Assembly (NCBI GenBank): GCA_963812505.1
Contig: CAWEVM010000020.1
Span: 1 to 64,000 of the forward strand
Direction: 5' to 3'
Source: JAMXLO01 sp963812505
GTDB taxonomy: Bacteria; Pseudomonadota; Alphaproteobacteria; Acetobacterales; Acetobacteraceae
Length of the DNA: 64,000 bases
The notes under the pieces are model-generated. The model ran no database searches, was not told where the DNA came from, and saw nothing but the letters and a program-made list of their open reading frames with translations. Shown here piece by piece: positions 34,390 through 44,001 of this stretch. A program made the position numbers and the translations under genes. How positions within the stretch are numbered: the stretch's first letter is position 1; each line of letters starts with the position of its first letter.

Positions 34390-35871
34390 TCAGCCTCCCG
34401 CGCGAATTTGTGGCAACGCATCGAAGCCTGCCGCTCGCTCCAATGCCGCACCGACGGCGAAGAGCGTTTCTTCGTCGAACGGCTTGCCGATCACCTGCAG
34501 GCCGAGTGGCAGACCGTTCGCGTCGAGGCCTGCCGGCACCGAGATTGCCGGCACGCCTGCCAGATCGGCAGGACCGGTAAAGACGTCGTTCAGATACATC
34601 TGCACTGGGTCATCCATATTCTCGCCCTGTGCGAATGCGGCGGATGGTGCGGTGGGAGCAACCAGCGCGTCGACACGCGCGAACGCCTCGGTGAAGTCGC
34701 GCAGGATCAGCGCCCGCACCTTCTGCGCGCGAATATAGTAGGCGTCGTAATAGCCGGCCGACAGCACATAGGTGCCGATCAGAATACGACGCCTGACCTC
34801 GGCACCAAATCCCGCCGCACGCGTGCGTTCGTAGAGATCGCGCAGGTCTTTGCCATTCTCGCGCAGGCCAAACCGTACGCCGTCATAGCGCGCCAGATTG
34901 GACGAGGCCTCGGCGGGCGCGACGATATAATAGGCGGGCAGGGCATACTTCGTGTGAGGCAGCGAGACATCGACGATTTCCGCGCCTGCGTCCCGCAGCC
35001 AGGTCAGTCCTTGCTGCCACAGGCCCTCGATCTCGCCTTGCATGCCGTCGACACGATATTCGCGCGGCACACCGATGCGCATGCCCTTCACGCTGCGTGC
35101 GCACGGCGCGACGTAGTCAGGCACAGGAATATCGGCGCTGGTTGAATCCTTCGGATCGTGTCCCGCCATGGAACCGAGCAGGATCGCGCAGTCCTGCACG
35201 GTGCGCGCAAAAGGCCCTGGATGATCGAGCGACGATGCGAACGCCACCACTCCCCAGCGCGAGCAACGTCCATAGGTCGGCTTCAAACCGACGATGCCGC
35301 AGAACGACGCGGGCTGGCGGATCGAACCGCCGGTGTCGGTTCCGGTCGCACCCATCGCCAGCCGCGCCGATACTGCGGATGCTGAACCGCCGGACGAACC
35401 GCCGGGCACCAGGGCCGCGGTGGTGTCCTGCCTGCGCTGCCAGGGGTTTGTCACCGGGCCATAGGCCGAGGTCATGTTGGACGAGCCCATGGCGAACTCG
35501 TCCATGTTCGCCTTGCCAAGAAAGATCGCGCCGTCGCGCAGCAGGTTGGCACTGACGGTGCTCTCATAGGGCGGCACGAACGGCCCGAGAATGCGACTGC
35601 CGGCGGTGGTGCGCACGCCCTCGGTGCAGAACAGATCCTTGATCGCCAGCGGAATGCCGGTGAGCGGCGCGAATTCACCGCGCGCGAGTGCCGAATCCGC
35701 TATGTCGGCTTGCGCCAATGCGCGCTTGCCGGTCACTGTGATGAAGGCATTGAGCCGCGGATTGAGGGCATCGATCGCCGCGAGATGCGCCTCGGTCAGT
35801 TCGCGCGCGGTGAAATCGCGCGCCCGCAACGCGTTGCGCGCCGCCGCGATGGTGAGGTCGGTGAGGCTCAC
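34390..35871 (-). CDS. gatA: Asp-tRNA(Asn)/Glu-tRNA(Gln) amidotransferase subunit A
   Basis: A 493-residue amidase subunit that releases ammonia from glutamine. The amidase signature is intact: catalytic Lys in TGIPLAIKDLFCTEG, cis-Ser in VPGGSSGGSASAVS, and nucleophile Ser in GTDTGGSIRQPASFCG. The length is standard. ATG 35871 overlaps the gatC stop by four bases. Confidence 0.97.
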   Translation of the reverse strand: MSLTDLTIAAARNALRARDFTARELTEAHLAAIDALNPRLNAFITVTGKRALAQADIADSALARGEFAPLTGIPLAIKDLFCTEGVRTTAGSRILGPFVPPYESTVSANLLRDGAIFLGKANMDEFAMGSSNMTSAYGPVTNPWQRRQDTTAALVPGGSSGGSASAVSARLAMGATGTDTGGSIRQPASFCGIVGLKPTYGRCSRWGVVAFASSLDHPGPFARTVQDCAILLGSMAGHDPKDSTSADIPVPDYVAPCARSVKGMRIGVPREYRVDGMQGEIEGLWQQGLTWLRDAGAEIVDVSLPHTKYALPAYYIVAPAEASSNLARYDGVRFGLRENGKDLRDLYERTRAAGFGAEVRRRILIGTYVLSAGYYDAYYIRAQKVRALILRDFTEAFARVDALVAPTAPSAAFAQGENMDDPVQMYLNDVFTGPADLAGVPAISVPAGLDANGLPLGLQVIGKPFDEETLFAVGAALERAAGFDALPQIRAGG

Positions 35872-36155
35872 TCGACCACCTTCGGGACAACGAAAAAATC
35901 GCCCGCCCGCTCCGGCGCGTTGGCCAGAACCTTGTCGGGGTAGCCGCCGTCGGTAACCACGTCCTCGCGCATCTTCAGTGCCATCTGCTGTGCGCCGGTC
36001 AATGGGTCGACGCCATCGACGTTCACCTCGTTAAGCTGCTCGATCCATCCCAGGATGCTGTTCAGTTCGGCCGCCAGCGTGGCAAGCTCGGCGTCCTCGA
36101 CGTGGATGCGGGCGAGCGTGGCGATGCGGCGAATGGTCGCGGGTTCGAGCGACAT
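35868..36155 (-). CDS. gatC: Asp-tRNA(Asn)/Glu-tRNA(Gln) amidotransferase subunit C
   Basis: A 95-residue assembly subunit that wraps the GatA-GatB interface. It shows RRIATLARIHVEDAELATLA, LNSILGWIEQLNEVNVDGVD and the C-terminal ANAPERAGDFFVVPKVVE. ATG 36155 (MSLEPATI) gives the normal length. It is the first gene of gatCAB and diverges from ruvX with about 50 bases between starts. Confidence 0.95.
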   Translation of the reverse strand: MSLEPATIRRIATLARIHVEDAELATLAAELNSILGWIEQLNEVNVDGVDPLTGAQQMALKMREDVVTDGGYPDKVLANAPERAGDFFVVPKVVE

Positions 36156-36204
36156 GACAGAGAGACCTTTTTCGACTGGCGGGCTGGGACGATAAGCACG
36201 CGGG

Positions 36205-36666
36205 ATGCCGGTATTCAACCTACGCGACCTGCGCGCAGCACTGGCACGCGATCAACGGCTGATCGGCCTCGATCCGGGCAGCCGCACGATCGGCGTGGCG
36301 CTGTCGGATGTGAGCCTGTTGCTGGCGTCGCCCTATGGGAGCGTCAGGCGAGGCAAGCTGCGTGACACAGCGACCGAGGTTGTCGCCATCGCGCGCAAGG
36401 AAGGTGCCGGCGGGTTGGTGGTGGGACTGCCGTTATCGATGGATGGGTCGGTAGGGCCGGCGGCCCAGGCCGCGCGGGATTGGGCTTTGGCGCTGGCCGA
36501 AGCGACCCAGTTGCCGGTCGCATTGTGGGACGAGCGACTGTCGTCCGCGGCGGTCAATCGCTTCCTGGTCGGCGAGGCTGATCTCAGCCGCCGCAAACGT
36601 GCTGCCGCGGTTGACCGAATGGCGGCCGCCTGGATGCTCCAGGCAGCACTCGACGCCAGCCGGTGA
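36205..36666 (+). CDS. ruvX: Holliday junction resolvase-like / pre-16S rRNA nuclease RuvX (YqgF)
   Basis: A 153-residue RNase H-fold nuclease that trims 16S rRNA precursor ends. Catalytic Asp sites are in RLIGLDPGSRTIGVALSD and near the C terminus in RKRAAAVDRMAAAWML. The central strands give GGLVVGLPLSMDGSVG and PVALWDERLSS. It is divergent from gatC and converges on gloA. Confidence 0.93.
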   Translation: MPVFNLRDLRAALARDQRLIGLDPGSRTIGVALSDVSLLLASPYGSVRRGKLRDTATEVVAIARKEGAGGLVVGLPLSMDGSVGPAAQAARDWALALAEATQLPVALWDERLSSAAVNRFLVGEADLSRRKRAAAVDRMAAAWMLQAALDASR

Positions 36667-36675
36667 CGGCGCGGC

Positions 36676-37062
36676 TTACGGCCGCTGCACCAGTTCGATC
36701 ATGTAGCCGTCCGGATCCTTGACGAAAGCGATGATGGTGGTGCCGAACTTCACTGGACCGGCCGGGCGGGTGACTGTGCCGCCGGCCTTGGCCGCGATAT
36801 CGCAGGCCTCCGCCACATCCGGCACGCCGATCGCCAGATGGCCGAAGGCACCGCCCATTTCGTACTTCTCGACACCATAATTGTAAGTCAGCTCGATCGC
36901 CGTATTGCTGTCCTCATCGCCGTACCCGACGAAGGCGAGGGTGTACTTGCCGTCCGGCACATCCCGCCGGCGTAATTCCTTCATGCCGAATGCCTTGGAA
37001 TAGAATCCGATGCTGCGATCGAGGTCGCCGACGCGCAGCATGGTGTGCAGATAGCGGCTCAT
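36676..37062 (-). CDS. gloA: Lactoylglutathione lyase (glyoxalase I)
   Basis: A 128-residue glyoxalase I of the Ni/Co type. It has YLHTMLRVGDLDRSIGFY (metal His), AIELTYNYG (metal Glu), GGAFGHLAIGVPDV (metal His) and FVKDPDGYMIELVQ (metal Glu). It isomerises the methylglyoxal-glutathione hemithioacetal. It is translationally coupled (ATGA) to lpxI, an unusual position at the end of the lipid A block. Confidence 0.94.
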   Translation of the reverse strand: MSRYLHTMLRVGDLDRSIGFYSKAFGMKELRRRDVPDGKYTLAFVGYGDEDSNTAIELTYNYGVEKYEMGGAFGHLAIGVPDVAEACDIAAKAGGTVTRPAGPVKFGTTIIAFVKDPDGYMIELVQRP

Positions 37063-37916
37063 GTGTTCTCTCCCCTCTCGGACAGGTCATCCGGACTCAG
37101 ACCCAACAGAAACAGCCCGGCCTGGTCCGCCGCAGCGATCGCGGCGTCGCGCTCCGCCAGAATGGTACCTCCGGCCTCGAAGGCAACCCCCCGCAGACCG
37201 GCCGCCGTCGCACCGCGCAAAGTCTCCGGTCCGATGGTGGGCAGATCGGTGCGGCGGTCTTGCCCTGGCTTGACCAACTTCACCAGCACACCACCGCGTC
37301 CTGGCCTCGCCAGTGATGCGCAGCGCGCCAGCATGGCGTCGGTGCCCTCGGCCGCCTCGACCGCGAGCACCATCCCCTGCTGCACCACGCAGCCCTGCCC
37401 GACATCGATCGCACCGAGCGCCTTGGCCACGGCAATGCCGCGGCGAATGTCCGCCATTGCCACCGCATCGGGCGCAGCCTGGGACAGCCTCCCAGCGGGA
37501 CCCAGCGTCTCGTTCAGGATCTCGTGGGCGCCGAGTACGCGGAATCCCTCCTCGGCGAAAATTCTGATTACAGCGGCCAGCAGGCCATCATCACCGGCGA
37601 ATGCGGCGCGACCGATGCGGGCCAGAATGCGGGCGGCCTCGGCATCCGGCCGCAGATCGAGCAGCGAGGGCCTCCGTACCGGCCCGATCAGAACGAGATC
37701 CTGGCAGCCGTGCTCGCGCAGCGCTGCAATGATCCGGCCGGCGGCAAGAATGCGCACCATCTCGTGCGGCCAGGGCGCGAGCACCGTCGGCTCGGCGAAG
37801 CCCTCCAACCCGACCAGGAACACACGGCGCCCGGCCGCCCGCGCCGCAGCCGCCACCTGACCCGGCAACTGTCCTCCGCCCGCGACAATGCCGAGAACCC
37901 GGCGCTCCGCCGCCAC
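37059..37916 (-). CDS. lpxI: UDP-2,3-diacylglucosamine pyrophosphatase LpxI
   Basis: A 285-residue DUF1009 protein. It shows LGIVAGGGQLPGQVAAAARA at the N terminus, GRIIAALREHGCQDLVLIGP, and the C-terminal catalytic region VLVKLVKPGQDRRTDLPTIG with AGLRGVAFEAGGTILAER. LpxI replaces LpxH in many alphaproteobacteria and yields lipid X from UDP-2,3-diacyl-GlcN. It starts at GTG 37916, three bases after lpxA, and overlaps gloA. Confidence 0.95.
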   Translation of the reverse strand: MAAERRVLGIVAGGGQLPGQVAAAARAAGRRVFLVGLEGFAEPTVLAPWPHEMVRILAAGRIIAALREHGCQDLVLIGPVRRPSLLDLRPDAEAARILARIGRAAFAGDDGLLAAVIRIFAEEGFRVLGAHEILNETLGPAGRLSQAAPDAVAMADIRRGIAVAKALGAIDVGQGCVVQQGMVLAVEAAEGTDAMLARCASLARPGRGGVLVKLVKPGQDRRTDLPTIGPETLRGATAAGLRGVAFEAGGTILAERDAAIAAADQAGLFLLGLSPDDLSERGENT

Positions 37917-37919
37917 GGG

Positions 37920-38744
37920 CTATTCCGCGCGGATCAGGCCCCGGTGACTTGGCGCGTCGATGAACGCCAGGACCTCGGCCACCAGCGCCTCGTCGCCATA
38001 GTGCGCACGTGCGGCGGCCAGCCGTTGCGCAAACACCCCCTCGCGCCGGAACAGGTCGCGGAAGGCATTGTGCAGCAACTGGATCTGCGCCTTGTCGAAG
38101 CCGCGGCGCTTCAGGCCGACGACGTTCAGTCCCGCCAGCCGCGCGCGATTGCCGATCACGCTGCCGAATGGGATCACGTCTCCCTCGACGCCGGAAACGC
38201 CGCCGATCATCGCCGCGCGGCCGATGCGCACGAACTGGTGGATCGCCGCTGCGCCGCCGATCACCGCATGGTCCGCAATCGATACATGTCCACCCATGAC
38301 CACGTTGTTGGCGACGATCACGTTGTCGCCCAGCGTGCAGTCATGCGCGACATGTGCCACTGCCATCAGCAGGCAGTCGGCACCAACCCGTGTAATGCCC
38401 TTGCCGGAGACGCTGCCACGATGGATCGTGCAGTGCTCGCGAACCTGGGTGCGGGCGCCGATCTCACAGCGCGTCGGCTGGCCGGCATATTTCAGGTCCT
38501 GCGGTGCGAGCCCGACGGTGCAGAACGGATACAGCACCGCGTCAGGACCGATCCGGGTATGCCCGTCCACAACAACATGTGACACCAGTTGGGCGCGATC
38601 CTCGATGACCGCGTCGGCACCGACCGTGCAGTAAGGACCGATCCGCACGCCCCTGCCCAACTCGGCACCGCGCGCGACGAGTGCCGTCGGATGTACGACA
38701 GCACCAACCGGCCGCAGCGCAATCGTCTCGGGCATAGCATCCAT
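37920..38744 (-). CDS. lpxA: Acyl-[ACP]-UDP-N-acetylglucosamine O-acyltransferase
   Basis: About 274 residues of left-handed beta-helix hexapeptide repeats. The catalytic His is in LLMAVAHVAHDCTLGDN, and GGHVSIADHAVIGGAAAIHQ and GLNVVGLKRRGF are typical. It adds the first R-3-hydroxyacyl chain of lipid A. Starts at 38744 and 38735 are both possible. It sits between fabZ and lpxI; the 146 bases between fabZ and lpxA hold no gene. Confidence 0.95.
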   Translation of the reverse strand: MDAMPETIALRPVGAVVHPTALVARGAELGRGVRIGPYCTVGADAVIEDRAQLVSHVVVDGHTRIGPDAVLYPFCTVGLAPQDLKYAGQPTRCEIGARTQVREHCTIHRGSVSGKGITRVGADCLLMAVAHVAHDCTLGDNVIVANNVVMGGHVSIADHAVIGGAAAIHQFVRIGRAAMIGGVSGVEGDVIPFGSVIGNRARLAGLNVVGLKRRGFDKAQIQLLHNAFRDLFRREGVFAQRLAAARAHYGDEALVAEVLAFIDAPSHRGLIRAE

Positions 38745-38890
38745 TCTGGCGTGTCTCACTGGCAGGAACCACTGCGGAAGCTAGACCGGGGCATTCCGTG
38801 GACCAACTCAATCATTGTTGCCCCATATTTCGATAATCAGCTTGTAACCGCTTGTTTCACCGAAGATTTTGGCGCGATTGCGGCAGTGCA

Positions 38891-39385
38891 TCAGGACGGC
38901 GGGGCGCGATCCATGATCATCGCCGCATAGGTTGCCTCGGCTACCGACACCCCATCCACCCGAGCGACCGCGTTGAACTTCCAGACGTTGCCGCGATTGC
39001 GTTCCTTGGTCACGTGGATACGCAACTGGTCGCCTGGTACCACCGGTCGGCGGAACTTGGCGCCCTCGATGGACATGAAATACACCAGCTTGCCGGCTGC
39101 GTCGGGGCCTAGCGTCTCCACCACCAGTACCGCGGCGGTCTGCGCCATGCTCTCGATGATCAACACGCCTGGCATCACGGGATGGTCCGGGAAATGGCCC
39201 GCGAAGAACGCCTCGTTAACCGAAACGTTCTTTATGCCGATAGCGGAACGATTATGCACGACGTCAACGACCCGATCGATCAGCAGGAACGGATAGCGGT
39301 GCGGAATCGCGTGCATGATGCGCGCGATATCGACCACATCGATCGTGGAGTCGGACGAAACTGCCTCAGTTGCGGGCGAATCCAT
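38891..39385 (-). CDS. fabZ: 3-hydroxyacyl-[ACP] dehydratase FabZ
   Basis: A 164-residue hot-dog-fold dehydratase. The catalytic His is in FFAGHFPDHPVMPGVLIIES and is followed by the conserved Glu of that helix. It dehydrates hydroxyacyl-ACP for fatty acid synthesis and competes with LpxA/LpxD for substrate, which is why these genes cluster. It follows lpxD by five bases. Confidence 0.96.
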   Translation of the reverse strand: MDSPATEAVSSDSTIDVVDIARIMHAIPHRYPFLLIDRVVDVVHNRSAIGIKNVSVNEAFFAGHFPDHPVMPGVLIIESMAQTAAVLVVETLGPDAAGKLVYFMSIEGAKFRRPVVPGDQLRIHVTKERNRGNVWKFNAVARVDGVSVAEATYAAMIMDRAPPS

Positions 39386-39390
39386 GACGC

Positions 39391-40467
39391 TCAGTCCGTA
39401 TCTGTCTCCGTCCCCGCCGTCTTGTCCTTCGACCGTTTGGCGGTCGCCTCACGCACCAGTCGCCGCAGCACGGCGACGTGGCGGAAGAATTCGCGCACCG
39501 GCTGTGCCGGGCTGCCAACCACATCTGCGCCAGGCGGCACGTCCGACATGACGCCGGCCTGGGCCCCGATACGCGCGCGGCGCCCGATCCGCAGATGGCC
39601 CGTAAGGCCCGCCTGGCCACCAACCATGACGTGGTCTTCCAAGACCGTGGAACCGGAAATGCCAACTTGCGCAACGATAACGCAGCCGCGCCCAAGGCTG
39701 ACGTTGTGCCCGATCTGCACCAGGTTGTCGAGGCGCGAACCGGCGCCAATGCGCGTGTCACGCAGCGAGCCGCGATCAATCGTGGTGTTGGCGCCGACCT
39801 CCACGTCATCCTCGAGCACCACACGGCCAAGTTGCGGCACGCGCAGGAATTCCTTGCCCGCCGCCGCAAAGCCAAATCCGTCCTGGCCAATGCGCGCGCC
39901 GGGATACACGACCACGCGGTCGCCGAGCAGCGCGTGGCTGAGCGAGGCGTGGGCACCGATTCGACAGTCGGCACCCAATACCACGCCGGCCCCGATGAAG
40001 GCGCCTGCATCGACGAGGCAGCGAGGGCCGATCTGCGCCCGGGCACCGATCACAGCGAGCGGTCCGATCTCCGCGCCTGGATCAATCGAGGCGTCCGACG
40101 CGAGAACGGCGGACGGATGCACGCCAGGTAGCGGCGGCGGCATCGGATGGAACAGTGCGGCGACGCGTGCCCAGGCAAGGTAGGGTTCGGTCGCGGCGAT
40201 GGCTATGGCGGTGGGCGGTGCGCGGTCGGCCATGTCGGGGTGCACGATGACGGCGCCGGCTCGCGTCTCGGCCAGCGCGGCGGCATACTTGCGGTTGTCG
40301 AGAAAGCTCACGTCGCCCGGACCTGCCGTTTGCAGCGGCGCCACGCCGGTCAGCATCAGGTGACCCGGCGGCGCCTTGGTCTGCGCCGCATCGGCGATCG
40401 CCACGAGACTATGCGGGCCGCTTCGGTCGAAGAATCGGGGATCTCCGGCGATCGGCGGCCAATCCAT
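39391..40467 (-). CDS. lpxD: UDP-3-O-(3-hydroxyacyl)glucosamine N-acyltransferase
   Basis: A 358-residue enzyme with an N-terminal uridine-binding domain (residues 1-105, with VSFLDNRKYAAALAETRAGA) and a hexapeptide beta-helix containing the catalytic His of LDNLVQIGHNVSLGRG. A charged C-terminal tail follows. It adds the second acyl chain in lipid A synthesis. It lies 21 bases after skp. Confidence 0.95.
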   Translation of the reverse strand: MDWPPIAGDPRFFDRSGPHSLVAIADAAQTKAPPGHLMLTGVAPLQTAGPGDVSFLDNRKYAAALAETRAGAVIVHPDMADRAPPTAIAIAATEPYLAWARVAALFHPMPPPLPGVHPSAVLASDASIDPGAEIGPLAVIGARAQIGPRCLVDAGAFIGAGVVLGADCRIGAHASLSHALLGDRVVVYPGARIGQDGFGFAAAGKEFLRVPQLGRVVLEDDVEVGANTTIDRGSLRDTRIGAGSRLDNLVQIGHNVSLGRGCVIVAQVGISGSTVLEDHVMVGGQAGLTGHLRIGRRARIGAQAGVMSDVPPGADVVGSPAQPVREFFRHVAVLRRLVREATAKRSKDKTAGTETDTD

Positions 40468-40488
40468 GTACCCGGTCCTGACGGCGCC

Positions 40489-41388
40489 TTATCGGTGCTG
40501 TTGCTGCGCTGTAGGAGGGGTGGCCGGCGGCTTCGCGGGCGGCTTGGCCGGGGATGCTGCCGGCTGCTGCTCGCTTACCGGGGTGGCGGAACCTTCCGGC
40601 GGCTTCATTGCCACCGGCGATACGCCGTCCGGTGGTATCGTCACCGCTGCGAGCACCTTGTTCAGGTCCTCCACCACCGCGGGTGTCAGGTCGAATTCAT
40701 TGACGGTCCCGAGGATCTGGGCGCGGTTCAGAACCAGGTTGATGCCGCGGCTGATCGCCACCTGTTGCGTTACCATTTCGGTCGCGCGGTCGATCTGAGC
40801 CATCACGTATTGGCTGGCCTCCTGGATGATGCGGTTGCGTTCGCCGAACACGCGACGCGACTCGGCGATCCGGTCCTGCAGGTCCTTCTCACGGCTACGG
40901 ATCTGCTCCGGGGTGAGCTTGCTGCGATCGTTGGCCAAGCCCTGACCCAGATCGCGCAGAGTGACCTGCTCCTTCTGGGCGTCCTCGTTCAGCTTCTGGC
41001 GCCGGGAGACGAACTCCTTGTCCGCCTGCTGGAAGGCGGTGGAGGCCCGCATCACGTCTGCGACCGAGAGCACGCCGACAATGGCGGCCGGCGGCGTTGG
41101 GCCCTTTGGGAGCGGGGGCACCTCGGGTGGCGGCGGGAGTTGCACCTGAACCTGCGGAGACTGCCCTTCGGCACCAGGCACGGCGCCTTCGGGCATGAGG
41201 CCGGCGCCCGGTGCCTCCCCGGGCTGCGCCGTGGGCGTCGGACGTGGCGCGGCCGGCCGCGGCGCCGCGGCGCGTGGCTGGTTCGGGACGAACCATTGCT
41301 GGTTCTGCTGCGCCGCGGTCTGCGGCATGTAAGCAGACAGAACGGCAGCCGCCACGGCGGCTCCCACGAATAGACGGTATGTTAACAC
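40489..41388 (-). CDS. skp: OmpH/Skp-family periplasmic chaperone
   Basis: A 299-residue exported protein with a signal peptide (GAAVAAAVLSAYMPQTAAQ). A long Pro/Ala/Gln-rich linker (about 25-95) precedes a coiled-coil Skp domain (VADVMRASTAFQQADKEFVS, DLGQGLANDRSKLTPEQIRS). A Pro/Ala tail follows. It is longer than typical Skp because of the low-complexity ends. It should hold outer-membrane proteins for BamA. The GTG start overlaps the bamA stop (TAGTG). Confidence 0.88.
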   Translation of the reverse strand: MLTYRLFVGAAVAAAVLSAYMPQTAAQQNQQWFVPNQPRAAAPRPAAPRPTPTAQPGEAPGAGLMPEGAVPGAEGQSPQVQVQLPPPPEVPPLPKGPTPPAAIVGVLSVADVMRASTAFQQADKEFVSRRQKLNEDAQKEQVTLRDLGQGLANDRSKLTPEQIRSREKDLQDRIAESRRVFGERNRIIQEASQYVMAQIDRATEMVTQQVAISRGINLVLNRAQILGTVNEFDLTPAVVEDLNKVLAAVTIPPDGVSPVAMKPPEGSATPVSEQQPAASPAKPPAKPPATPPTAQQQHR

Positions 41389-43790
41389 TAGAACCTCGTA
41401 CCAAAGCCGAAGCGGAAGATCTGCGTCTGGTCGTGCGGTTGCTTGATCACGAACGGGGTCAAGTCAACGTTTAGCAAACCGAACTGAGTATGCCAGGACA
41501 GCCCTACACCAATGCCAACGCGTGGCGTCGGGGACGCGACGATCACGCATGGCGCCCCGGTCGCCTCCCGGCAACTCGACTGGTCCTGGAAGCTGGCCTC
41601 GGTCAGGCCGCCCACATCGACGAAGGCGCGACCGGACAGCCCGATGTCTGCCGAGATCGGCAGCGGATAGTGCAGTTCGGTCGACTGTGTCCAGATCATC
41701 CGGCCTCCCACAGGATCGCCGGTCACCGCATCGTGCGGACCCGCGCCACCGATCTGAAACCCGCGCAGGTTGTCGCCGCCCAGGAAGAACCGGTCGATGA
41801 TCTGCTCCTGTTGCCCTTCGTTCCACAGGTAGCCGAAACTCCCCGTCACTGCGACGCCCCAATCACTGTTGCCGGTGAACCGGTCCAACGGGATGAAATA
41901 CTGCCCATTGATGTTCGTACGAACGAATTGTGCATTGCCACCCAGGCCGGCGACGTCATTACCAAGCGAGACAAGATAGCCTGCGTGCGGATCGACCTTG
42001 CTGTCGCGACGGTCGTAGGTCATCGCCTGGCTCACCTGGGAGAGCAGCGTGTAGCCCTCCTCCTGCGTGATGAAGAAACTGGCGTTGGTCGCAACGTTGA
42101 ACACGGTTCGTCCGACCAACGAGTAGCTCCAGACCTGGCGCAGATACTCATTGAAATCGTAGCCGGCGCGAATATCGAAGCCGACACGTTTTTCGTCATA
42201 CGGTTCTGTTCCGAGATAGTTGGTCTGGATCAGGAACACGTCGGCGCCAGCGACCAGATTGCGATCGAGAAAGTAGGGATCCGTGATGGAGGCTGTAACA
42301 GAACTGCGCTTCTGTGCCAGCACGCCATTGATGCCGGCGCTGATGCCGGTGCCGACCAGATTGCGCTCGCTCAGGCCAACGTCCAGCAACGCGCCGGCAT
42401 CCGTGGAATACCCGCCGCCGACCGTGAGCTCGCCGGTTGCCTTTTCCTCGACCGAGGCGGTCAGCACGGCCTTGTCCGGGGTCGATCCGGGCGTGGTGTT
42501 GATTTGAACATTGTTGAAGTAGTTGAGGTCCTGCAGCCGCTGCCGTGACCGGCGAACCGCCTCAGCGCTGAACGCGTCGCCCTCGGCCAAGCGGAATTCT
42601 CGGCGGATGACCTTGTCCTGGGTGCGTGTGTTGCCGACGATGTCGATCCGCTCGACATAGACACGCGGGCCCTCACCCACATCGAAGATCAGGTCGACGG
42701 TGTGCTCCGTGGGGTTGCGGACAATCCGCGGTTTCACCTCGACGAAAGCATAGCCGCGATTGTGAACATCGAGCTCCATCGCATCGACGCTGCGGCCGAC
42801 GGCGTCACCATCATACCAATCGCCCGAGTCGATCTGCAAATTGCCCCGCAAAGCGTCGCCGTTGAGGTTGCGCAGCTGCGAGTTGATGGTGATCTTGCCG
42901 ACCTTGAAGCGATCGCCCTCGCTGATCGTGAAGGTAAGAAAGAAACCCGAGCGATCGGGCGCCAGCTCGGATTTCGCGTCCTTCACCTCGAAATCGATGT
43001 AGCCGTTCTTCAGATAGAAGCGCCGCAACAACTCCTTGTCGAAATTCAGCCGTTCCGGAGCGTATTCGTCGGACGTGGAGAGAAAACGCCACCAGCGCTC
43101 CTCGCGGCTGTTGATCACCTCCGACAACCGGTCCTCGCTGAACTCATGGTTGCCGACAAACACGATCTTGCTGATCAGCGTCACGCTGCCGTCATTGATC
43201 TGGTAGACCACGTCCACACGGTTCTCAGCGAGCCGGATGACCTGCGGATCGACCCGGGCGTTGTAGTAGCCGCGCCTGGCGTACAGATCGAGGATGTGCT
43301 GGCGGTCCTGCTCCGCCAGGGCCGGCGTGAACACGGCGCGCGGCTTGAGCTGCATTTCCGGACGAAGCTGATCATCGGTCAACTTGTGATTGCCCTCGAA
43401 GGCGACGCGGTTGACCAACGGGTTCTCAACCACACGCACCACCAGCGTGTCGCCGTCGCGATTGAGCCGGACATCCTGAAAGAGGCCGGTCGCGTAGAGG
43501 GTCTTCAGGCTGCGATCGAGCCGGTCGGGATCGAACGGGTCGCCAGGCTGTACCAGCATGTAGGAGAGGATCGTCCCGGTCTCGATTCGCTGATTGCCCT
43601 CGACCTTGATCGTGGCGATCGTGCCGCCGGCGCGCACGGCGCCAAGCGCGGGCGCGCTCCGCGCGGATGGCGGGGGCGCAGTCCGGGCAGCTGACGGGGA
43701 CGCGACTCGCGTCTGCGCCAGCGCAGAACCGACGAACAACAATGGCAAAAGGCACACGGTCACCCACCGTGCGGCGCGGGTACAAATCAA
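41388..43790 (-). CDS. bamA: Outer membrane protein assembly factor BamA
   Basis: An 800-residue Omp85 protein. A signal peptide is followed by five POTRA domains (about 60-440; first is TIKVEGNQRIETGTILSYML) and a 16-strand beta-barrel (GGYSTDAGALLDVGLSERNL, the VRGF-equivalent NLRGFQIGGAG, and a C-terminal IFRFGFGTRF ending in Phe). It inserts outer-membrane barrels. The start is TTG 43790 with GGAGGGAGG just upstream. It heads the skp-lpxD-fabZ-lpxA-lpxI-gloA run; rseP and dxr, often upstream in relatives, are not in this window. Confidence 0.96.
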   Translation of the reverse strand: MICTRAARWVTVCLLPLLFVGSALAQTRVASPSAARTAPPPSARSAPALGAVRAGGTIATIKVEGNQRIETGTILSYMLVQPGDPFDPDRLDRSLKTLYATGLFQDVRLNRDGDTLVVRVVENPLVNRVAFEGNHKLTDDQLRPEMQLKPRAVFTPALAEQDRQHILDLYARRGYYNARVDPQVIRLAENRVDVVYQINDGSVTLISKIVFVGNHEFSEDRLSEVINSREERWWRFLSTSDEYAPERLNFDKELLRRFYLKNGYIDFEVKDAKSELAPDRSGFFLTFTISEGDRFKVGKITINSQLRNLNGDALRGNLQIDSGDWYDGDAVGRSVDAMELDVHNRGYAFVEVKPRIVRNPTEHTVDLIFDVGEGPRVYVERIDIVGNTRTQDKVIRREFRLAEGDAFSAEAVRRSRQRLQDLNYFNNVQINTTPGSTPDKAVLTASVEEKATGELTVGGGYSTDAGALLDVGLSERNLVGTGISAGINGVLAQKRSSVTASITDPYFLDRNLVAGADVFLIQTNYLGTEPYDEKRVGFDIRAGYDFNEYLRQVWSYSLVGRTVFNVATNASFFITQEEGYTLLSQVSQAMTYDRRDSKVDPHAGYLVSLGNDVAGLGGNAQFVRTNINGQYFIPLDRFTGNSDWGVAVTGSFGYLWNEGQQEQIIDRFFLGGDNLRGFQIGGAGPHDAVTGDPVGGRMIWTQSTELHYPLPISADIGLSGRAFVDVGGLTEASFQDQSSCREATGAPCVIVASPTPRVGIGVGLSWHTQFGLLNVDLTPFVIKQPHDQTQIFRFGFGTRF

Positions 43791-44001
43791 ACGCCTCCCT
43801 CCTCAGCGATGCGCCATAACAGGATCGCGCCGGGCAACCTAAACTCAACTTCGCGGTCACGAGAATACCGCCCGCGGCTGATGAGCGCGAATGGCGCTGA
43901 TAAGGTATGGACGGCACCCCAGTTGCGGACCAGCGATAACTCCCACAGGATAGGCATGGCGCCAGCGCGCCCGCCGGGACGAACGTTAATGGAGAGACCG
44001 A

